Of a stretch of DNA of 64,000 nucleotides, positions 23,301-34,985 are shown in pieces; positions within the stretch are counted from its first letter, which is position 1; each line of letters begins with the position of its first letter. Origin of the DNA: Pterobdella sp. o SKG-2022 (lineage: Eukaryota > Annelida > Clitellata > Hirudinida > Piscicolidae); NCBI GenBank assembly GCA_964035795.1, contig OZ038321.1, positions 5,818,996 through 5,882,995 of the forward strand, given 5' to 3'. The translations under genes and the position numbers were made by a program. The notes under the pieces are model-generated. The model was not told the origin of the DNA and did not search any database. It was given only the letters and a program-made list of their open reading frames with translations.

Positions 23301-25434
23301 CAGATCGAAGGCGGCCTAAAGTCACCTGATCTTTTCTTCCCAGTTGGCCTTCTTTTCTGTTGATCTTCGATCCTCTATCACCATAGATCCGCTGAGTGAG
23401 TTCATACGACGCCGGTCCGCTCCTCGTTGCTTTGCGTTTCATCGCTTTGGCTGTGGTGTAGTGATGGTCAACGTCCGTTTGGTCAGCGTCAGCCCCCTTC
23501 TTCGCCTGAGCATCTGCTAGCTCGTTGCCGGTGATACCACAGTGACCCGGGCACCAAGTAAAGGTCACCTGGCAGCTCCGTGCTGTCAGCATTGAAATTG
23601 TTTTAAGGACAGTGTGTTCGTCCCTGTCGTTGCACGGTTGGGATGGATTCGTTGCCTGTCGGAAATGTGGCCTAGGTGATGAGACCGCTGAGCATGTCAT
23701 CTACAAATGTCTTCGTATACATCGGCCACCTGGTGAACCCCCTCCTTCCAACACAATGGCATTAAACCCTAAACTGACTCTGATGATATGGGATAAGTGG
23801 AAATCGATGTCAGACCTCTCAAACATTTCTAAACCCCAACCCCTACTACACTAACTCACTAACTCGCTTTTACTTATCGTTCAACAACAACAACAATCAT
23901 TATCATCATCGTTTTTTTCATTATTATAAGCATTCAACGTCATTGAAAGATGCCACATTAAAGTACCCAACCTACTACAGTTGGTAAGCATCTTGACCAT
24001 CACGTACATCAGTGTATGCACCTACTTCAGCATCTTCAAGCTTAAGATCTTCTCCTACTACACCCTTGTAGGCCCCCATGAAAGCGACCAGAACTCTATG
24101 ATCTTCTGTGGCATGTTGGTGTTGTGTGTGTGTTTGTGTCTGTTTTTTTTGATGGTTCCTTTTGTAGATCTTTGATATTTCTTCATCTGTACTTTCAAGA
24201 ATTCCAAGCAGCATTTGGTTAAATATTCATAACTTGATTGGCAGGTTGTTATGCAGATTGACTCCTCCCCTTTGTCTCAACTTTCTAGGCCTCATCCACC
24301 TGGATTCCCACGTGACTGACATACACGATATGGAGGAAACTTCTTACACCAGGGTGCGTCTAATCACTTGTTGTTTTGTTGGGGTTGTCATTTATTATAT
24401 GTTGTCATGAGTGTCTTACATTTTCACATTTCTTCAGTTTTCCCAAAAACCAAATTGAAAGAGTAGCTTATAAAGTATAAGATAGAAATGGGACAAACAA
24501 TGATTTTTCTATGTTAATTTCCCATTACATCGAAATGCATCATGATTTGATAAAACTTTATTTTCTGTTGTGTTTTTGATTCCTATCTATTTTTTTTAGT
24601 AATATATTCATTTCCTCATTTTGAAATTTTTTTGTTCTTATTGAGTACCGCCTTGTGAAACTCTAAAATTGCTCAACCGAATCTCCAAATGACAATCTTA
24701 CACCACAAAGTTCATGGGCAACCTAGTGGTGCTACCATTCATTTCCAGTGGCTTCAACATCTATTTTCCTATCGCCATCGTCATTCTCTGCATTCTCACA
24801 TTCTTTTCAATGGGCACCAGGTTTGGGAGGAGGTTCATGGTTGGTTTGTAGGGTAATTAATAGGTTTATAACGGGTTAAAAATATTTAATGGTTTTGTGT
24901 AGTTCGTTGAATGATTTGAATGGTATTATTATAAAAGTGATGATAATTAAATAACGAGAATGAAAGCGATGATAATAATAATGATGATGATGATTGTTGT
25001 TGAGAACCAGTCTCCTTTTCTACATCCTCCGGAAGGAATACCAAATGAAACATGTAATCTGGGGTTATTTTTTTGGTGAGCAGTGGATCGGTGTTCCATG
25101 GTTCCATTGTATGGTCCCATACTTTTGACGGGTTACACTCCTGATGGATGCGTTCTCGAACTGCCCAGGGATTACGACGTCTTAAGCATAACCCTTAAAA
25201 GCATCAGTTCAGCGTCCTAGTGTTTAGACCTTTTATAATGTTGATGATAACTGCAAACCCAAATATACAGGGTGTTGCACTGTTTGGGCTTCCAACAATT
25301 CATCGGGGATGATGAGATAACTCAGGAAATGATTGATGAGGGAGTTGAACTTGTCAAGAGAGGTTAGTTAGGAAGAGATGAACAAAATGTCAAACAAATA
25401 GATAGATAAATAGATAGATAGATAGATAGATAGT

Positions 25435-25518
<84 letters not shown>

Positions 25519-25574
25519 AAGATAGATAGATAGATAGAAAGAAAGAAAGAAAAAAAGATAGATAGATAGATAGT

Positions 25575-25618
<44 letters not shown>

Positions 25619-25657
25619 AAGATAGATAGATAGATAGAAAGAAAGAAAGAAAGAAAA

Positions 25658-25690
<33 letters not shown>

Positions 25691-27942
25691 CAAACTACAG
25701 AAAGGAGAAGGCAGATGAGAGGGATGGAGGGAATGGAGTCGAGACGCAGGGAGATCGTGGTGCCCAGCAAGAAGATAGGTGACATTATCTGTCTTCTTAA
25801 AATTATTATCAATTTTTTTTCAATAGTATAATAAAAGTTTTTTGAATGAAATTTTGATGATCTTGATGATGAATATAATTAGTGCTAAAATGATTATTAG
25901 TTTCATTAAAATATCTTTTTATTTATTTTTCTCATAATTACTGGGCATGACGTTAAACTGCACCGAAGATAACATCTCCAAATTGAAACTGCTTTCCTGT
26001 TCTAACCTGAATAACAGTAGATTTTTTTTTACCCCGAGCACCCTATTCCTTTTGGGTGCTCCTCATGTCTCCATCAAGACCGTCCGGTGGTCGAGGAGCT
26101 CAGTCGCTCTCATGGGGTCGGTCCACAGACTCTCGGGACCCAGTGTGGTACATATTTTGGGGCAGGTGAAAAGATGAGGGGTGTCATAAAGGTGTGTATG
26201 GCAGAGTGGCATAAAGGTGAAAGATGAGATGAGGGTGAGATTTTGTTGAGGTATGAGAGGATGAAAGGTGATTTGTTTGATCTGAGTTGGGCGAGAATGC
26301 GGTGAGTGTGGTGTTCTAGGGTGGTTTCTGATTCATGAATGGGTGGGGGTTGCTTGCTGAGAATTTTGTTGTGAGTGGATGATATGTAGTCATGAACTAT
26401 TTTTGTGTGTATTGTTTTCATATTGTTTTTTATTTGTGTGAGAGGTGTTCTGGGAGGAGGGTATGTTTAGGGTGTAGTTGATGTTGTTGTTGAATTTGGA
26501 TTGTTTTTTGTATCTGGGGTGGGCTTCTTGTGTGGTGAGTGGGGTGAGAGGCTTTTTGTAAGAGTTGTGATGCGTGAAGTTTGAGGTGGTTTTGGAGAGG
26601 GAAGATTTTGGTCTCTGAGTGGAGGTGTTGGGTGTTGGTGTCTAGGGTGCAGCCAGTGATTGTTCTCAGAGCTGCGTTTTGGATTTTTTGGAGTTTGTTG
26701 AGGGAGGTAGATGAGATGATGGATGACCAGATGGTGTAGGCGTATTAGATGATGGGAAGGAGTAATGTTTTGTATGGGGTGATGAGTGTTTCTTTGCTTT
26801 TCCCCAGTGTGTTGATGTGAGGAGTTTTAAGAGATTGAGTGTTTTTTTTGCTTTTGTGATGGTGTTGTCTGTGTGGGTGGAGAATTTTAGTTTGGGGTCA
26901 TAAGTTAAGCGAAGGATGGTAGGGTTGGAGGTAGTGAGGATGGGAGTGTTGTTGATGTGGATTTTCAGTGGTTTGTTATATCCTGAAGGGTCGGGGGTCA
27001 TGAAAGTTGATGTGGTTTTGGTAGGGTTGGTTTTTAGGTTGTTATTGTGAACCCATGTGTGTATCTCGTTAAGATATGGAAAGAGGTTCTGGATGGCTGT
27101 GTTGGTGTTGGAGTGGAATGATGTTATGGGGATGTCGTCTGCGTAGGTGATAAGGTTGAGTGAATTGATTTTGGGAAGTGGTATGTCTGAGAGGTATATG
27201 TTGAATCGTGTGGGTGATAGGAAGCCTCTTTGGGGAACTCCTGCTTTGATGTTTGTGTGTTTGGATGTTTGATTTTTGTATGAGGTGTATTGTCGGCTGC
27301 CTTTTAGGTAGTTGGTCAGGAATTTGACTACGTTGTAGGAATGTGGGTTTTGTGTAAAACAGTAGACTTTGGTAGCAGGTATCGACTTCAAACTGATATT
27401 CTGGTATCGTTGTCATTTGGCTTGGCGGATGATCTTTTTCTTTTTGTTAACAACGACAAGACAAACTGCTCAAGTGTGGGAACGGTGGATCTTGAATTCG
27501 ATAAGTTTAAGTTGGATGTTAGCTCGGGCTGGCAGTCTATAAAAATTTGTCTTTTTTTATAAATTACTCTATTATAGCATCAATTGTCTAGGCCGACTGC
27601 TCTCAACCCCAGTTAATGGGGAATGTACGGCAGTATAATCTAATTAGATTAATATTTATAATAATTATTCTCACGGATACAGGCAACGACAGGTCGGAGT
27701 TGTTGAACGATGCAGAGCCCATGGGGTACAGGAGTTACGACGAGGTTGTTGTGGTGGATAGAAGTACCAGGAGTGCTGACACATCAGCTGATAGGCGCAG
27801 CAATGACAACATAGAAATCATGAACAACACCACAACGGTATCAATAGCAGGCTCCAACAACCAATCATCTCCCGCCTACCTGTCGAACACCTTCGTCAGG
27901 CCCAATGCTGGACCACCCCGCAATCTCTTTGATGATGTCTAA
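14131..27942 (+). CDS. LMBRD2: LMBRD2 orthologue, 17-exon gene model (LMBR1-family membrane protein)
   Basis: Spliced coding sequence joined from 14131-14301, 14569-14924, 15019-15074, 15561-15672, 15971-16088, 16654-16746, 17701-17775, 18975-19118, 22055-22182, 22355-22413, 22585-22766, 23981-24114, 24245-24353, 24711-24820, 25271-25362, 25701-25778 and 27683-27942: 2277 bases, 758 residues plus stop. All junctions are GT-AG and phases agree. The product follows animal LMBRD2 (about 695 residues in humans) from the N-terminal [11 protein letters not shown] to the ending LFDDV, with conserved blocks [41 protein letters not shown] and [10 protein letters not shown]. About nine membrane segments are visible, with a cytosolic middle region (exons 6-10) and tail (exons 15-17). 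In humans LMBRD2 is a membrane protein linked to beta-2 adrenergic receptor signalling; that role here is inferred. Splice sites were chosen by eye from homology and need transcript support. Confidence 0.9.
14569..14924 (+). CDS. LMBRD2: LMBRD2 exon 2 (extracellular loop, start of TM3)
   Basis: Begins after TTCACAG with TIYNQC, the family's TIYNRC. It carries a long T/P/S-rich loop with three N-glycosylation sequons (two NST, one NSS), then [15 protein letters not shown], which matches the family closely. The loop is roughly 50 residues longer than in the human protein. Ends in phase 2 at GTAAAA. Confidence 0.85.
15019..15074 (+). CDS. LMBRD2: LMBRD2 exon 3
   Basis: 56-base exon between GGCAG and GTATTT. 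Encodes (W)[18 protein letters not shown], the family's ILLPFMQSYARSGGFSIT. Phase 2 in, phase 1 out. A second GT at 15114 was considered and rejected because reading on loses the match that resumes in exon 4. Confidence 0.8.
15561..15672 (+). CDS. LMBRD2: LMBRD2 exon 4 (TM4)
   Basis: Starts after AAACAG. Encodes [18 protein letters not shown] and a membrane segment, matching the family's GKIKTALIENAIYYGTYL. The donor GTTGGT at 15673 was chosen because it keeps phase 2 and a gap-free alignment; the alternative GT at 15677 breaks the frame. Confidence 0.8.
15971..16088 (+). CDS. LMBRD2: LMBRD2 exon 5 (TM5)
   Basis: Follows TTCTCAG. Encodes [15 protein letters not shown] and [18 protein letters not shown], the most conserved membrane segment of the family. 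Ends in phase 0 at GTGAGA. Confidence 0.88.
16450..16632 (+). mobile_element. tRNA-derived SINE in LMBRD2 intron 5
   Basis: The head has an A-box-like TGCTCAAAGGTAGAGCAC and, about 35 bases on, the B-box GGGTTCGATCCC, the spacing of an internal RNA polymerase III promoter. The acceptor stem does not pair, and the sequence runs on into an unrelated body with AAAGCGCTTTATAAATAACC and a short ATTAC-type repeat tail. That is a SINE layout and not a working tRNA gene. It ends only about 22 bases before LMBRD2 exon 6. Source tRNA and parent LINE were not determined. Confidence 0.7.
16654..16746 (+). CDS. LMBRD2: LMBRD2 exon 6
   Basis: After ACACAG. Encodes [20 protein letters not shown] and then [11 protein letters not shown], the family's [25 protein letters not shown]. 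With exon 5 it gives the same number of residues as human LMBRD2 between the conserved W and AKL. Donor GTGAGT, phase 0. Confidence 0.82.
17701..17775 (+). CDS. LMBRD2: LMBRD2 exon 7
   Basis: 25 codons after CACATAG, encoding [20 protein letters not shown], which matches [20 protein letters not shown] of the human protein. Ends in phase 0 at GTTAGG. Confidence 0.8.
18565..18825. repeat. GC-richer structured patch in LMBRD2 intron 7
   Basis: Contains several self-complementary segments: GTTTAGG with two CCTAAAC copies, TACCC-TTCCA-GGGTA, and GGTTCTTAGGA with TCCTAAGACC. It differs in composition from the surrounding AT-rich intron and has no exon-like frame matching LMBRD2. A transposon remnant is likely; the family was not recognised. 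Confidence 0.4.
18975..19118 (+). CDS. LMBRD2: LMBRD2 exon 8
   Basis: After CACCACAG. Encodes a variable acidic/polar segment, then [20 protein letters not shown], which matches the family's EKSLVKLHKQ. The donor GTCTTG at 19119 keeps phase 0 and equal residue spacing to the W of exon 9. A stronger-looking GTACGT at 19115 would shift the frame. Confidence 0.75.
19365..20300 (+). pseudogene. RT core of the PHD-bearing LINE
   Basis: Contains [53 protein letters not shown] and the catalytic LYADD. The TGA at 20016 follows FDRVP, where the family usually reads R (CGA), so a C-to-T change is likely. The TAA at 20298 probably replaced a CAA. These two point mutations are the only visible breaks, so this copy is fairly young. 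Confidence 0.75.
20301..21212 (+). pseudogene. PHD finger and C-terminal region of the same LINE
   Basis: 303-codon open frame. Residues about 40-83 hold CGVC, CGGC, an H followed by C, and a final CARC: the cysteine/histidine order C4HC3 of a PHD finger. From about residue 95 the frame returns to the LINE pattern [10 protein letters not shown], ending [19 protein letters not shown]. The finger sits between the RT active site and the thumb-like region. PHD fingers often bind histone tails; such a role in target choice is only a hypothesis. Confidence 0.75.
21255..21420 (+). repeat. Dispersed repeat R-A, copy 1 (LMBRD2 intron 8)
   Basis: Shares ACGTTAAACTGCA at its start, CAGTAGACTT, and the block GCAGGTATCGACAAACTGAT followed by ATCGTTGTCATTTGGCTTGG with the copies at 22885 and 25945/27358. 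Its 3' half is missing or diverged. It starts immediately after the tail of the PHD-bearing LINE. Confidence 0.6.
22055..22182 (+). CDS. LMBRD2: LMBRD2 exon 9
   Basis: After CCAGACAG. Encodes [20 protein letters not shown] and [16 protein letters not shown]. The W and E-D spacing agree with human TQVQWQILLEQAFYLED. Ends in phase 2 at GTAAAC. The match is weaker than for membrane exons but the phase fits both neighbours. Confidence 0.72.
22355..22413 (+). CDS. LMBRD2: LMBRD2 exon 10
   Basis: 59 bases after CTCACAG. Encodes [19 protein letters not shown], parallel to human SPEPENRFIQYFYNPTF. Phase 2 in, phase 1 out, giving the glutamate of EWYW across the junction to exon 11. Confidence 0.75.
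22585..22766 (+). CDS. LMBRD2: LMBRD2 exon 11 (TM6-TM7)
   Basis: After ATACAG. Encodes [40 protein letters not shown] and [15 protein letters not shown]. The block VVWSEC-FF--(S/T)PVLSLFA is diagnostic for LMBRD2. Clearly GC-richer than its introns. Phase 0 out at GTATTT. Confidence 0.9.
22885..23233 (+). repeat. Dispersed repeat R-A, copy 2 (LMBRD2 intron 11)
   Basis: Most complete uninterrupted copy. Begins GGGTATGACGTTGAACT, includes GGTAGCAGGTATCGACAGAC and TCATTTGGCTTGGCGGATGA, then AACAACGACAAG, CAAGTGTGGGAACGG, GATGGCAGTCTTATAAAAAT and ends near CAGTAGTATAATTTAAT. No coding frame and no recognised tRNA boxes. A non-autonomous element or SINE is likely; class unknown. Confidence 0.65.
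23275..23640 (-). pseudogene. RNase H C-terminal segment of the inverted LINE piece
   Basis: Minus-strand frame with [20 protein letters not shown], the conserved HCGI-GNE-AD signature of RNase H domains in LINEs, followed by a K/R-rich linker and [11 protein letters not shown]. It lacks the N-terminal catalytic part. RNase H in such elements degrades the RNA of the RNA-DNA hybrid. Confidence 0.7.
23640..23854 (+). pseudogene. C-terminal zinc knuckle of the same LINE, sense part
   Basis: Encodes [20 protein letters not shown] and [20 protein letters not shown], with the C-X2-C...H...C knuckle that follows RNase H in jockey/I-like elements, ending at a stop before the CAA-type tail. Confidence 0.65.
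23981..24114 (+). CDS. LMBRD2: LMBRD2 exon 12 (TM8)
   Basis: After CTACTACAG. Encodes [20 protein letters not shown], then [16 protein letters not shown] and MIFCG(M), matching human [22 protein letters not shown]. The GT at 24115 (AT|GTTGGT) is preferred because with exon 13 it restores MLLCRLTPP. The GTs at 24119 and 24121 give a frame error or two extra residues. Confidence 0.82.
24245..24353 (+). CDS. LMBRD2: LMBRD2 exon 13
   Basis: After TTGGCAG. Encodes [20 protein letters not shown], almost identical to the family, then a variable segment ending EETSYTR. Phase 2 in, phase 0 out at GTGCGT. Confidence 0.88.
24711..24820 (+). CDS. LMBRD2: LMBRD2 exon 14 (TM9)
   Basis: After CCACAAAG. 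Encodes [20 protein letters not shown] and [17 protein letters not shown], matching human [20 protein letters not shown]. Last membrane segment. Ends in phase 2 inside the arginine codon. Confidence 0.88.
25020..25215. repeat. GC-richer patch in LMBRD2 intron 14
   Basis: Includes ATCCTCCGGAAGGAATACC, GGTTACACTCCTGATGGATG and GAACTGCCCAGGGATTACG. No frame resembling LMBRD2 or a known LINE domain was found. The composition step suggests an old insertion. Unidentified. Confidence 0.35.
25271..25362 (+). CDS. LMBRD2: LMBRD2 exon 15
   Basis: After ATATACAG. Encodes [20 protein letters not shown] and [10 protein letters not shown], matching human [20 protein letters not shown]. Begins the cytosolic C-terminal tail. 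Phase 2 in, phase 1 out at GTTAGT. Confidence 0.88.
25398..25688. repeat. (GATA)n array in LMBRD2 intron 15
   Basis: About 290 bases of GATA units interrupted by AAAGA and GTAAG variants; two stretches repeat the same pattern of interruptions, suggesting internal duplication. It ends 12 bases before the exon 16 boundary. Frames over it (poly YLSI) are not genes. Confidence 0.95.
25701..25778 (+). CDS. LMBRD2: LMBRD2 exon 16
   Basis: After AAACTACAG. Encodes [20 protein letters not shown] and VPSKKI, the basic region corresponding to human KEKRKRQRQEEGENRRREW. The acceptor lacks a pyrimidine tract because the GATA array abuts it. Phase 1 in and out. Confidence 0.75.
25940..26021 (+). repeat. 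Dispersed repeat R-A, copy 3, left part (LMBRD2 intron 16)
   Basis: Starts GGGCATGACGTTAAACTGC and runs to AACAGTAGA, as in copy 2. It is then interrupted by the jockey-like LINE and resumes at 27358. The 9-base AACAGTAGA is duplicated on both sides. Confidence 0.65.
26022..27357 (-). mobile_element. 5'-truncated jockey/CR1-like LINE nested in repeat R-A
   Basis: Minus-strand element. The A tail appears as T at 26022-26030. Its coding part begins inside the RT at about 27355 and includes the GVPQ-type RT motif ([20 protein letters not shown]), LITYADD (about 27150) and [15 protein letters not shown]. Later frames hold the C-terminal knuckle [16 protein letters not shown] near 26160-26210. 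It has stops and frame changes after about 26666. Flanking AACAGTAGA at 26013-26021 and 27358-27366 is a clear target-site duplication. Antisense to LMBRD2, inside intron 16. Confidence 0.8.
26666..27355 (-). pseudogene. RT fragment of the nested jockey-like LINE
   Basis: About 230 codons of RT palm and thumb with an intact YADD. The T/N/P/K-rich composition reflects the strong A/C skew of this strand, usual for this LINE family. It lacks the endonuclease and RT N terminus, lost by 5' truncation. The frame ends in a stop at 26666 where the family continues. Confidence 0.7.
27358..27655 (+). repeat. Dispersed repeat R-A, copy 3, right part
   Basis: Resumes at AACAGTAGACTTTGGTAGC, then has the GTATCGAC, TTGTCATTTGGCTTGGCGGA, CAAGTGTGGGAACGG and GGCAGTCTATAAAAAT blocks in the same order as copy 2, ending near CAGTATAATCTAATTAGATT about 30 bases before LMBRD2 exon 17. 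Confidence 0.65.
27683..27942 (+). CDS. LMBRD2: LMBRD2 exon 17 (last exon, stop codon)
   Basis: After GGATACAG. Encodes [20 protein letters not shown], a polar S/N-rich tail and the ending PPRNLFDDV, parallel to human DRIELLQDAEPL and its C-terminal SDIFNDV. TAA at 27940-27942. The human segment between RRREW and the DAEP motif is longer, so an extra short exon in intron 16 cannot be excluded, although the phases already match. Confidence 0.85.
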
Positions 27943-28069
27943 GGATTTATTATTTTTTTGATTATTAATATTATTGTTGTTGTTGCTTGTTTTTTGTTTC
28001 TATAACTTCATGAGTTGTTTCATATTGTTTGTTTTATACTTATGATTGCTATATTTTTTATTAATTTTA

Positions 28070-28080
28070 ATTAAATTAAA
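28070..28080 (+). terminator. Possible LMBRD2 polyadenylation signal
   Basis: Two overlapping ATTAAA hexamers about 130 bases after the stop codon, followed by a T-rich stretch with TTTCTTCTGTCTTC. This is the nearest plausible signal seen; the cleavage site was not determined. Confidence 0.4.
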
Positions 28081-28511
28081 TGCTTTAACACAATTTGTAG
28101 CATTTAAACTTTCTTCTGTCTTCTTCCATCACTATTTGAATCTTGTGAATTTGCCGAACGTAACTTTGACATCAATCCGTATATCAATTAACTAAGACAT
28201 ACACAACTCAGTTTGTAAAAGGTTGATTATTTCCGTTAAGTATGTCAGCTCCAAGAATTATGACCCCACCACTAACCCTATCATCAGTAAGATGTGTTAA
28301 AATCTGACCATGTTCTACCCTAATCCTTTGTTTTTAATTGATTCTTTTCGTTATAAATGAGGGTTGTTTTTTTGGGTTTCATTTAATTGTATTTTAATTT
28401 CACGTCATTATTTGTTAGTATTATCAGTTTATGGGTTTTTGACTTTTCAGTACCATTTTTCTGGGTTCTATAATTTATATGTTAAGTTAGATGATGTTTT
28501 ACGGGTTATGA
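28081..28511. other. AT-rich DNA between LMBRD2 and the TATC array
   Basis: About 430 bases with no supported gene. If the LMBRD2 transcript is cleaved near 28100, this is intergenic. Confidence 0.5.
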
Positions 28512-28520
28512 CTATCTGTC

Positions 28521-28597
<77 letters not shown>

Positions 28598-28639
28598 CTC
28601 TATCTCTATCTATTTATCTATCTATCTATCTCTATCTAT

Positions 28640-28693
<54 letters not shown>

Positions 28694-28775
28694 CTATCTA
28701 TCTATCTATCTATCTCTATTTATCTATCTATCTATCTATCTATCTCTATCTATTTATCTATCTATCTCTATCTAT

Positions 28776-28854
<79 letters not shown>

Positions 28855-28934
28855 CCTATCTATCTATCTCTATTTTTCTATCTAGTTATCTATCTGTCTA
28901 TCCATCTATCTATTTATCAAGCTATCTATCTCTA
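28512..28934. repeat. (TATC)n array downstream of LMBRD2
   Basis: About 420 bases of TATC units with scattered CTC and TTT variants. It is the reverse complement of the GATA array at 25398. The frame over it (poly YLSI) is not a gene. Confidence 0.95.

Positions 28935-34985
<6,051 letters not shown>

Larger units (their letters stand above)
23271..23900 (+). mobile_element. Internally inverted LINE 3' fragment (twin-priming structure) in LMBRD2 intron 11
   Basis: The left part (23275-about 23635) encodes, on the minus strand, the end of an RNase H domain: [20 protein letters not shown] and [20 protein letters not shown]. The right part (about 23640-23850) encodes, on the plus strand, the downstream knuckle [18 protein letters not shown] and a stop, then a CAA-repeat tail at 23882-23896. 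In an intact element these lie in one orientation with the knuckle after ELKY. The 11-base TTATCATCATC at 23260-23270 recurs at 23901-23911 and may be the target duplication, although it is low-complexity. Confidence 0.7.

Noticed and set aside
25364..25693. YLSI-repeat frame on the minus strand
   Set aside because: Translation of the GATA array; no protein family and no start context. The same applies to 28364-28885.
25398..28934. Tetranucleotide arrays as CRISPR-like repeats
   Set aside because: The units are 4 bases with no spacers, and the genome is animal.
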